Of a DNA stretch of 42,610 nt, positions 9,074-15,755 are shown piece by piece. Made by a program: the position numbers and the translations under genes. Below the pieces are notes generated by a model. It was not told the DNA's origin, did not search any database, and was given only the letters and a program-made list of their open reading frames with translations. The stretch lies in assembly GCA_934695325.1 (NCBI GenBank), contig CAKUVD010000017.1, positions 1 through 42,610 on the forward strand. Direction: 5' to 3'. The DNA is from an uncultured Bacteroidales bacterium (GTDB taxonomy: Bacteria > Bacteroidota > Bacteroidia > Bacteroidales > UBA932). Every line of letters starts with the position of its first letter. Position 1 is the first letter of the stretch.

Positions 9074-10195
9074 TTATCTTACAGAGTTCATCATCTCGTA
9101 TCCCCACTGCTCCACAGCCTTGTGCCAATGTTCATTGACAGTGCTGACTGTGTGCTCGTCGTACTGGTACTTGTTCTTCTTGAAGCCTTTTTTCTCTCCG
9201 ACGTATGCCGCCATAAGTGGCCTTACTGCTTGGAAGTCACCGAGTTTCAGATGATCGTATATCTCCTCTGCCTTTGCGAGAGGGTCGTGCTCGAAGTCCT
9301 CGAAACGCACTTCTATGAGATTCCCCTCCGGGATGAGTTTCTTGTCTGACTCATACTTGTCATATAGTTCCGTGTAAGTCTCCACGATCTGCCTTTCCAG
9401 TTCGGACTCGTCTATGTCCTGAAGCTGGAGAGTCTTTATGGTGTTCTTGACGAAGCTCATTGTGGACTTATATACAGTATATGGGTTGCGCATCATATAG
9501 ATGAACTTGGCGTTCGGATACAGCTCCAGGAGTTCTCTCACGCGTCCCGTATGAGGAGGGTTCTTGCTGAGGAACTGCTTCTTTCCACTGATGTGCAATG
9601 CAGTGTCTATCATTGACTTTTGGCAGCGCTTGAATTCGTTGAGCTCCTCCTCAGTCAGATCTTGCATAAGCAAGTAGCGGCGTCTGTATTCCGCAGTGTG
9701 GCGAGGGAACATCCAGAAGTGGTAATACGAATACGGAGTCATATTCGTGAATGCGAACTCCTCCTCCTGAGGCTGGTCAGGGTTGAGTTCCAGCGAGTCC
9801 GTCGGCCTGCTGTCAGGCATAAGCGTCTTCATACACCAGCGGAAGAAAGGGCGTCCGCAAAGCATAAGGTGCGGGAACACGGTCTGATATGTGGAGCAGT
9901 ATCCAAACTGCGGATCCTTGGAAAGTACATTGTGGATGAACGTGGTGCCGCTGCGCCAGTGTCCTATGATGAACACCGGGTCTTTCACTCCGTCGGCCAT
10001 AGACAGCTTCTCCGCCATCCTGTCATTGACCTTATACATTGGGGTGAGGATTGCGGAGACAAATTTGGAGAGACGGTACTTGGACTTGTAGTCCTTGTCC
10101 ACCTCACTTCCGTTATAGGTTACCTTGTTGAATATGCCTAGATTCGCTCCCACCAGAGTGTTCACAGGGAGATCTTCGAATTTAAAAAGTCCCAT
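9074..10195 (-). CDS. PAPS-dependent sulfotransferase
   Basis: A 373-residue cytoplasmic protein. The 5'-phosphosulfate loop is clear at residues 75-86 (FIIGHWRSGTTF) and the 3'-phosphate site at 231-248 (FIYMMRNPYTVYKSTMSF, with R236 and S244). K211 in LSKNPPHTGRV is the usual family lysine before the 3'-phosphate strand. These identify it as a sulfotransferase that moves a sulfuryl group from PAPS to a hydroxyl or amine; the acceptor cannot be read from the sequence. Its ATG overlaps the stop of the PCMD gene (TAATG), and cysC is two genes upstream, so donor synthesis and use are co-transcribed. Gut Bacteroides sulfotransferases acting on sterols (BT_0416 of B. thetaiotaomicron) are a precedent, but substrate identity here is open; lipid or glycan acceptors are equally possible. 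Confidence 0.9.
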   Translation of the reverse strand: MGLFKFEDLPVNTLVGANLGIFNKVTYNGSEVDKDYKSKYRLSKFVSAILTPMYKVNDRMAEKLSMADGVKDPVFIIGHWRSGTTFIHNVLSKDPQFGYCSTYQTVFPHLMLCGRPFFRWCMKTLMPDSRPTDSLELNPDQPQEEEFAFTNMTPYSYYHFWMFPRHTAEYRRRYLLMQDLTEEELNEFKRCQKSMIDTALHISGKKQFLSKNPPHTGRVRELLELYPNAKFIYMMRNPYTVYKSTMSFVKNTIKTLQLQDIDESELERQIVETYTELYDKYESDKKLIPEGNLIEVRFEDFEHDPLAKAEEIYDHLKLGDFQAVRPLMAAYVGEKKGFKKNKYQYDEHTVSTVNEHWHKAVEQWGYEMMNSVR

Positions 10196-11169
10196 TAATA
10201 TCTTAATTTAACATTGTCAATGTGGAACATAGCGCCTGGAGAGCCGACATAAGCACCGCCGTGCCCGGATGAAAAACGAAGAATGATATGTGTCGGCTTC
10301 TCGTCAGGAGACGCCCAGCCCACTTCCTGTATGGATACCGCCTTGCCTTTGCTGTTCTTGCAATGAGGCGCTCCGTCACCTGCCTTGATGAGATCCATAT
10401 AAGGCTGAAATTCTGAATCCTTCCTGGCGTCCCCATAGATGATTCTGACCTCATTGGCATTGACCCACCCTTTGGTGTTCTTGTCGTAGCGCACCCACGC
10501 AGTGCCGACACGCTTCGCATAGACATTGCCGTCGGCGTCTTCCCACCTCTTCTGGAGAAGCAGGCACATTTCTGCGCTGTTCACGCCAGGAATCTCCTGT
10601 ACACGGCTGAACCCGGTCATCTTCAGTCGCTTGCCGTTGTCGGAGCCCTGCTCGAACTTGTAGTCATATATGATGCTTTTCGGTCGCTCGGTGAACGGGA
10701 TTCCCATCATTAGCTTGGCCTGCGGATCCTTCGTGTCTCGCACTGGCTCCACGATTTCTCCGAGGAACATTGTGCCTGTGGCGAGAACGGATATATTGAT
10801 GAGCCCCAGTACCTTTACCCTCTCGATTCGAGTCTCCAGCCTCGCTGCGTGACCGTTGCCGTGATATTCCGGGAATACGGTGCAGCTGCTTTTCGTCACG
10901 CCTTTGACTACTGCCAGGACGCTTGATGTCGCCCACGGAGACACCTTCAGATCCGGGAGAAAAGGTGTGTTGTCCTTCAGTGTGTCACCTTTGGCCACTT
11001 CGTAGAGGAACTTGGTCTTGCCGCCTATCACAAGCGACTCGTCCACCTGCCTGACCATCCAATGCTCCATATCTCCGTAGGGTATGCTCTTGACCTGCGC
11101 TGACATCGTGCCAGGCTTCATCGCCGCCAAGCACGCCAGTGCCGCGACGCTAAAAAGAACTCGTCTCAT
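10195..11169 (-). CDS. Exported PCMD-like (putative carbohydrate metabolism domain) protein
   Basis: A 324-residue protein with a Sec signal peptide (MRRVLFSVAALACLAAM..., cleavage probably after MSAQ; no lipobox cysteine in the right place). After about residue 50 it is rich in beta strand. The C-terminal third (about 230-324: WVNANEVRIIYGDAR, then ILRFSSGHGGAYVGSPG, ending FHIDNVKLRY) resembles the jelly-roll PCMD domain found in exported Bacteroidetes proteins and thought to bind carbohydrate. It lies between cysC (4 bases apart upstream) and the sulfotransferase (overlap TAATG), so it is locked into the sulfation operon even though it should be in the periplasm or outside. Family assignment is moderate; function unknown. 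Confidence 0.7.
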   Translation of the reverse strand: MRRVLFSVAALACLAAMKPGTMSAQVKSIPYGDMEHWMVRQVDESLVIGGKTKFLYEVAKGDTLKDNTPFLPDLKVSPWATSSVLAVVKGVTKSSCTVFPEYHGNGHAARLETRIERVKVLGLINISVLATGTMFLGEIVEPVRDTKDPQAKLMMGIPFTERPKSIIYDYKFEQGSDNGKRLKMTGFSRVQEIPGVNSAEMCLLLQKRWEDADGNVYAKRVGTAWVRYDKNTKGWVNANEVRIIYGDARKDSEFQPYMDLIKAGDGAPHCKNSKGKAVSIQEVGWASPDEKPTHIILRFSSGHGGAYVGSPGAMFHIDNVKLRY

Positions 11170-11172
11170 AAC

Positions 11173-11784
11173 CTATTCAGCTACTTTAAGTTCCAATGAA
11201 ATTCTGTCGGCTATCCGCTCGAAGATTCGCTGCGCAGCCTCGCCAGGAGTGATTCCGGTCGTGTCAATGCTGATGTCTGCATTCCGCGGCACATCGAACG
11301 GTGCGGAAATTCCCGTGAAATTCTTCACCTCTCCTTTGCGTGCCCTGGCGTACAGACCTTTGACGTCCCTTCTCTCGCACTCCTCCAGCGGAGTGGACAT
11401 ATATACCTCGAAAAAGTCATTCTCGCCTATGATGTCTCGTGCAATCTTACGGAGATCCTCCGTCGGGGAGACAAATGACGCTATGGTTATGATCCCGGTA
11501 TCATCGAAAAGCTTGCATACCTCAGAAATACGTCTGATATTCTCGGTACGGTCTTCCGCGGAAAAGCCGAGATTCGAATTAAGCCCTGTACGTATATTGT
11601 CTCCGTCAAGGACTTTGCAAAGGAAGCCACGAGTCGCGAGCATTTGTTCCAATGCGGATGCCACCGTACTTTTTCCGGAACCGGAAAGTCCTGTGAACCA
11701 AACTGTAAGCCCTCTCTGACTGAGGAACTTCTCTTTATCCTCCCTGGTCTGTATCTTGTTGAAAACAGGATATATATTATTCAT
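11173..11784 (-). CDS. cysC: Adenylylsulfate (APS) kinase
   Basis: A 203-residue, single-domain APS kinase that makes PAPS from APS and ATP. Walker A is GLSGSGKST at residues 32-40. LDGDNIRTGLNSNLGFS followed by DRTENIRR (about 59-85) is the APS-binding signature, and FVSPTEDLR matches the usual lid-proximal segment. There is no fused ATP sulfurylase domain and no cysD/cysN nearby, so APS must come from elsewhere in the genome. It is the first gene of the three-gene operon, which suggests the PAPS is made for the sulfotransferase rather than for sulfate assimilation. A hairpin (11802-11823) lies just before the start. Confidence 0.96.
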   Translation of the reverse strand: MNNIYPVFNKIQTREDKEKFLSQRGLTVWFTGLSGSGKSTVASALEQMLATRGFLCKVLDGDNIRTGLNSNLGFSAEDRTENIRRISEVCKLFDDTGIITIASFVSPTEDLRKIARDIIGENDFFEVYMSTPLEECERRDVKGLYARARKGEVKNFTGISAPFDVPRNADISIDTTGITPGEAAQRIFERIADRISLELKVAE

Positions 11785-11801
11785 TGTATGACACTTTACC
11801 T

Positions 11802-11823
11802 GAAGCCGTGTCCATACGGCTTC
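11802..11823 (-). promoter_or_regulatory. Hairpin in the cysC leader
   Basis: GAAGCCGT (11802-11809) pairs with ACGGCTTC (11816-11823) around a 6-base loop, ending 17 bases before the cysC ATG. On the minus strand no T run follows, so it is not a terminator for that direction. It could modulate translation or mRNA stability. No known riboswitch class is recognised. Confidence 0.45.
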
Positions 11824-11848
11824 TTGCTTTTTTCTTCTAATCCGGTTG

Positions 11849-11856
11849 CAAAAATA
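11849..11856 (-). promoter_or_regulatory. -7 element of the sulfation operon promoter
   Basis: On the minus strand TATTTTTG matches TAnnTTTG, about 65 bases upstream of the cysC start. No TTTG is found at the expected 19-21 base distance, so the -33 element is weak or replaced by an activator. Confidence 0.5.
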
Positions 11857-11989
11857 GGATTTTTTGACAAAAACGACGACTCTTCAGCGACATTTTGAAC
11901 AACTATTTGTGATTTTGGACTATTTTTCATAAATTGCAGATTCGTGCCAGGCCAGAAAGGCACATACAACCACTAAAACCATCAATGAA

Positions 11990-13360
11990 ATGACAGATAC
12001 TGCGGCCGGAATACGGCAATACATCGACGAGAACAAGGACAGGTTCTTCCAGGAGCTGTTCTCATTACTTAGAATACCGTCAGTCAGCGCAAAGCCTGAG
12101 CATAAGGATGATATGCTCAGATGTGCAGAGCGCTATGTGGAACTGCTGAAGGAAGCCGGAGCCGACGAGGCCGGAGTCTTCCCGACCGAAGGGAACCCGG
12201 TAGTGTTCGGGCAGAAGATAATCGACCCGTCCCAGAAGACAGTGCTGGTCTATGGCCATTACGATGTACAGCCGGCAGAGCCGCTTGAGAAATGGCATTC
12301 AGACCCTTTCGAGCCGGAGATTCACGACGGAGCCATCTGGGGCCGCGGAGCCAACGATGACAAAGGCCAGACTTTTATGCACATAAAGGCATTTGAATAT
12401 CTTGTCAGAAAAGGCCTTCTGCAGCACAATGTGAAGTTCATCTTCGAGGGCGAGGAGGAAGTCGGAAGCAAAAGCCTTCCGGCGTGGGTGGAGGCGAACA
12501 AGGAGCGCCTCGCCTGTGATGTAATCCTTGTGTCCGACACGACAATGATTTCCGACAAGGTACCTTCCATCAACTGCGGGATGCGCGGAGTCACATATCT
12601 GCAGGTCAATGTGAAAGGCCCGGACAAAGACCTCCATTCCGGACATTACGGCGGAGCCGTGGCGAATCCTATAAACACCCTGTGCGACATAATATCCTCA
12701 CTCATTGACAAGGACGGAAGAGTCACTGTCCCGGGGTTCTATGACGACGTCGTGGACGTATCGGCCGAAGACCGTGCCGAACTTGCGAGAGCGCCGTTCG
12801 ATATGGAGGAATACAAGGAGAGCATCGGGATAAAGGAAGTCAAGGGCGAAAAGGGATATACGACTCTTGAGCGCACAGCCATAAGGCCTTGCCTGGACGT
12901 CTGCGGGATATGGGGAGGCTATACTGGCGTCGGCAGCAAGACCGTGCTCCCTTCAGAGGCTCACGCCAAGATATCTATGAGAATTGTGCCGAATCAGGAT
13001 GCGGACAAGATCATCGATATGGCGGCAAGGCATATCCTTGCGATAGCGCCTCCTTATGTGACCGTGACGGTGGACAAGATGGAGGCCGGCAATGGATTCC
13101 TCATCCCGATTACATCTACGGCATACAAGGCCGCATCCAGGGCGATGACGGAAGTATATGGCATCGAGCCAGTTCCGAGCCGCGGAGGCGGAAGCATCTG
13201 CGTCCTGGCAGATATGCGCAATATCCTAGGAGCAGACCCTCTGCTGATGGGTTTCGGCCTGGAGAGGGACACCATCCACTCCCCTAACGAAAGCTATCTG
13301 CTCAGGCAGTTCTTCGCCGGAATAGAATCCATCACATTGTTCTACGAATATTGGAAATAA
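11990..13360 (+). CDS. M20-family dipeptidase (zinc metallopeptidase)
   Basis: A 456-residue cytoplasmic peptidase of the M20 ArgE/DapE/CPG2/carnosinase family. Metal and catalytic residues are present: H90 and D92 in GHYDVQP, the bridging aspartate in GRGANDDKG (about 123), the general-base and ligand glutamates in EGEEEVGS (about 155-157), D183 in LVSDTT, and the late histidine in RDTIHSPNE. The dimerisation lid is in the middle (about 195-340; DLHSGHYGGAVANP). Length is typical of the larger dipeptidase clade. It probably splits dipeptides in the cytosol. The downstream kinase starts 4 bases after its stop, so the two are an operon. Confidence 0.94.
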   Translation: MTDTAAGIRQYIDENKDRFFQELFSLLRIPSVSAKPEHKDDMLRCAERYVELLKEAGADEAGVFPTEGNPVVFGQKIIDPSQKTVLVYGHYDVQPAEPLEKWHSDPFEPEIHDGAIWGRGANDDKGQTFMHIKAFEYLVRKGLLQHNVKFIFEGEEEVGSKSLPAWVEANKERLACDVILVSDTTMISDKVPSINCGMRGVTYLQVNVKGPDKDLHSGHYGGAVANPINTLCDIISSLIDKDGRVTVPGFYDDVVDVSAEDRAELARAPFDMEEYKESIGIKEVKGEKGYTTLERTAIRPCLDVCGIWGGYTGVGSKTVLPSEAHAKISMRIVPNQDADKIIDMAARHILAIAPPYVTVTVDKMEAGNGFLIPITSTAYKAASRAMTEVYGIEPVPSRGGGSICVLADMRNILGADPLLMGFGLERDTIHSPNESYLLRQFFAGIESITLFYEYWK

Positions 13361-13364
13361 AGAT

Positions 13365-14501
13365 ATGACAGACCTCAGGAAAATAACAGGACGCTTCGCC
13401 ATAGACGGCGAGACCGTCGAAATCACGCCGCTCGGAAACGGACTGATCAACGACACCTACAAGGTGGTGACAGACGGTGACGCTCCGGACTATGTGCTGC
13501 AGCGAATAAACAACTCCATCTTCAAGGATGTAGACCTTCTTCAGCACAACATCGAGGCAGTCACAGGGCACATCAGGAAGAAACTGGAAGCCGCAGGGGA
13601 AAAGGACATTGAGAGAAAAGTACTGAGATTCATTCCATTGAGAGACTCCGACAAGACATATCTCGAGGAGGATGGAAAGTTCTGGAGGATGTCGGTGTTC
13701 ATCCCTGACGCCTACACTTATGAGACCGTGACCCCTGAGCACTCATACTGCGCAGGAAAGGCATTCGGTGAGTTCGAGTCAATGCTCTCGGACCTGGACG
13801 AGGAGCTCGGAGAGACCATCCCGGACTTCCACAATATGGAACTGCGTATGAGCCAATTGATCGAGGCCGTGGAGAACGATCCGTGCTGCAGGATAGACGC
13901 ACCGGAGCCGGGCGACGGACGGAAGCCGATAGACGGCGACCCTGACCACAGCGAGGAAGTCCTGTCAATGCTTGAGGACATCGACGAGCACTCCATAGAT
14001 ATGTGCAAAGCGGAGCAGATGCACCGCGACGGAGTGCTTCCCAAGAGGATTTGCCATTGCGACACGAAAGTGAACAACATAATGTTCGACAAGGACGGCA
14101 ACATATTGTGCGTCATTGACCTGGACACCGTGATGCCAAGTTTCGTATTCTCCGATTTCGGAGACTTTATGCGCACGGCAGCGAACACAGCGGCCGAGGA
14201 TGAGCCAGACACGTCCAAGATCGGGCTGAATATGGAGATATTCAGGGCTTTCGCAAAGGGCTATATCGAGTCAGCAGGAGGATTCCTGACTGACGTGGAG
14301 AGGGATAACCTGCCATACGCCGTATGTATGTTCCCATTTATGCAGGCCGTGAGATTCCTTGCCGACTACCTCAATGGCGATGTATATTACAAGACTAAAT
14401 ATATCGACCACAACTTCATCAGGGCACGTTCGCAGATGGCGCTTTTCCATAGCGCAATGAAGCATCGTGACGAGATGGCTGAATACATCAAGTTCCTGTA
14501 A
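13365..14501 (+). CDS. NahK-like N-acetylhexosamine / sugar 1-kinase (APH superfamily)
   Basis: A 378-residue kinase of the aminoglycoside-phosphotransferase fold. The N-lobe has LGNGLINDTYKV and YVLQRIN. The catalytic loop is ICHCDTKVNNIMFD (D233, N238) and the metal-binding segment is VIDLDTV (about 251-256), followed by FSDFGDFMR. This pattern matches Bacteroidetes proteins annotated as N-acetylhexosamine 1-kinase, which phosphorylate GlcNAc or GalNAc at C1 in amino-sugar salvage; other small-molecule acceptors cannot be excluded. It follows the dipeptidase by 4 bases. The pairing of a dipeptidase and an amino-sugar kinase would fit salvage of peptidoglycan or glycoprotein fragments, which is inference. 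It is convergent with the hydrolase gene. Confidence 0.82.
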   Translation: MTDLRKITGRFAIDGETVEITPLGNGLINDTYKVVTDGDAPDYVLQRINNSIFKDVDLLQHNIEAVTGHIRKKLEAAGEKDIERKVLRFIPLRDSDKTYLEEDGKFWRMSVFIPDAYTYETVTPEHSYCAGKAFGEFESMLSDLDEELGETIPDFHNMELRMSQLIEAVENDPCCRIDAPEPGDGRKPIDGDPDHSEEVLSMLEDIDEHSIDMCKAEQMHRDGVLPKRICHCDTKVNNIMFDKDGNILCVIDLDTVMPSFVFSDFGDFMRTAANTAAEDEPDTSKIGLNMEIFRAFAKGYIESAGGFLTDVERDNLPYAVCMFPFMQAVRFLADYLNGDVYYKTKYIDHNFIRARSQMALFHSAMKHRDEMAEYIKFL

Positions 14502-14624
14502 GGCATTACTAACGGTTAGGCCTTTATGAGACACAGCCATCTCATATACTGCGCCCTAGCCACTTGAATTCCACGAACAGCCGCAGGGCAGGATTCGGCA
14601 CGACAAAGATCTGGACTCCCGGAG

Positions 14625-15560
14625 TCAGAGCCGTGCCAGGAAGTCTATGGCGACATCCGTGGCGCGGAGGCGCGAGTTTCTTGAGAACAGATGGTCTCCG
14701 CGCGGTATGATGTGCATCTCGGCCTGAGGCAATGCGCCTGTGATGCGGTCAGCCAGGTTCAGTTCCACTATACGGTCACGCTCCCCCATCAGGACACAGG
14801 CAGGGCCGTGATAATGCGATATAGTGTCGAATGTGTCGAGCCCTCGTGCAGTGAGAAAATATGCACGAGAGAGGCTTGCTCCCCACACCTCGACCTCCTC
14901 CGGGACATTGACTGGATCGAAGGTCTCGTATGCCACACGGCCCTCTCTGGAATCTGACTCGATGTTCACGGCCGGAGCGAAGAGCACCAGTCCTGTCAAT
15001 GCAGACTGCATCAACGCCCTATCCTCAGGACTGGCCGCCGTGGAATCCGTTTTGCTCAGAATCTTCCCTAGTCCCGGAACTTCCGCACCTGACAGATATG
15101 CCGCAGCGAGAAGCGACACCAGGCCGCCCAAAGAATGGCCACAGAGGATGATTTTCCGAAAAGGCTTCTCATACAAAGCCTCGGAAGATATTCCGGAATC
15201 TAAGACAACAAACCTGACAACATTAAGAAGATCAGCCACTTCCGTAAGCGGCGTCATCTCCGTTATCTTTCCGCTGCTGCGTCCGCTTCCACGGAAATCT
15301 ATCCTGAGAGTATCATACCCGGCCCCTACAAAACTGTCAGATGCCCCTCGAATCGGGTTCTGGCTTCCGTTCATCATCAGCCCGTGGCACATTATGATAA
15401 GAGGTCTGTCTCCTGAAATCACTTCAGAGAGAGCTTCATCAGAATCGCCTCCACTACGATTCTTCGATTCTGAGGAGGTTTGTCCTGAAATATCATCTCT
15501 GGCAGTAAGGACAGCATAGATGTCACCTGACGGTGACGGTATCATCATTTCTTTTTCCAT
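14625..15560 (-). CDS. Alpha/beta-hydrolase (serine esterase/lipase-like)
   Basis: A 311-residue protein with the alpha/beta-hydrolase core. HG59-60 in IIMCHGLMMNG is the oxyanion region, GHSLGG carries the nucleophile S143, D262 in GERDRIV and H290 in RGDHLFS complete the triad. RIDFRGSGRSSG is the typical strand before the nucleophile. No signal peptide is seen, so it is probably cytoplasmic. Residues about 22-50 are a serine-, aspartate- and glycine-rich insertion unlike a folded domain (SGQTSSESKNRSGGDSDEA), an odd feature near the N-terminus. Substrate unknown. It is a single gene between a strong terminator-like hairpin upstream and the convergent kinase gene. Confidence 0.88.
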   Translation of the reverse strand: MEKEMMIPSPSGDIYAVLTARDDISGQTSSESKNRSGGDSDEALSEVISGDRPLIIMCHGLMMNGSQNPIRGASDSFVGAGYDTLRIDFRGSGRSSGKITEMTPLTEVADLLNVVRFVVLDSGISSEALYEKPFRKIILCGHSLGGLVSLLAAAYLSGAEVPGLGKILSKTDSTAASPEDRALMQSALTGLVLFAPAVNIESDSREGRVAYETFDPVNVPEEVEVWGASLSRAYFLTARGLDTFDTISHYHGPACVLMGERDRIVELNLADRITGALPQAEMHIIPRGDHLFSRNSRLRATDVAIDFLARL

Positions 15561-15599
15561 AACTAATTATTTTATAGCACTTTTCGTGCCATAAAAATA

Positions 15600-15641
15600 G
15601 AGATCGTTCTCGAAGTCCGCTGGACTTCTGCGAGAGATCTC
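15600..15641 (-). terminator. Long nested hairpin followed by T run
   Basis: GAGATC, TCTCG and AAGTCC (15600-15618) pair completely with GGACTT, CGAGA and GATCTC (15622-15641), with only a small internal loop and a 3-base apex: 17 paired bases. On the minus strand CTATTTTTATGG follows, as in an intrinsic terminator. It stands 40 bases before the hydrolase start, so it either blocks read-through from the TonB receptor gene or ends a short RNA made from 15640-15755. Confidence 0.75.
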
Positions 15642-15659
15642 TGGTATTAATACTCCCCA

Positions 15660-15721
15660 GCAGACTGCGTCTGCCGCCCCCCGTCGAGGGGGCTATGCGC
15701 CCACAGGTATGGCCTGCGGGC
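15660..15721. repeat. Three adjacent small hairpins
   Basis: Three palindromes stand next to each other: GCAGAC-tgc-GTCTGC (15660-15674), CCCCC-gtcga-GGGGG (15678-15692) and GCCCACAGG / CCTGCGGGC (15699-15721, one mismatch). Together with the hairpins at 15600-15641 and 15726-15750 they make nearly the whole 150-base segment self-complementary. The 67-codon open frame crossing it looks non-coding. Confidence 0.65.
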
Positions 15722-15725
15722 CCCA

Positions 15726-15750
15726 AAAGAGAGACATGCGGTCTCTCTTT
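15726..15750. terminator. Intrinsic terminator after the TonB receptor gene
   Basis: AAAGAGAGAC (15726-15735) and GTCTCTCTTT (15741-15750) form a perfect 10-bp stem with a 5-base loop. It begins 5 bases after the receptor stop. On the minus strand the stem ends in TTTT, acting as a short U tract. Confidence 0.8.
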
Positions 15751-15755
15751 GCAGG

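Noticed and set aside
15523..15726. 67-codon minus-strand open frame over the hairpin region
   Set aside because: It is made of self-complementary DNA and has arginine/glycine/proline-rich, non-protein-like content; the hairpins explain the sequence better.
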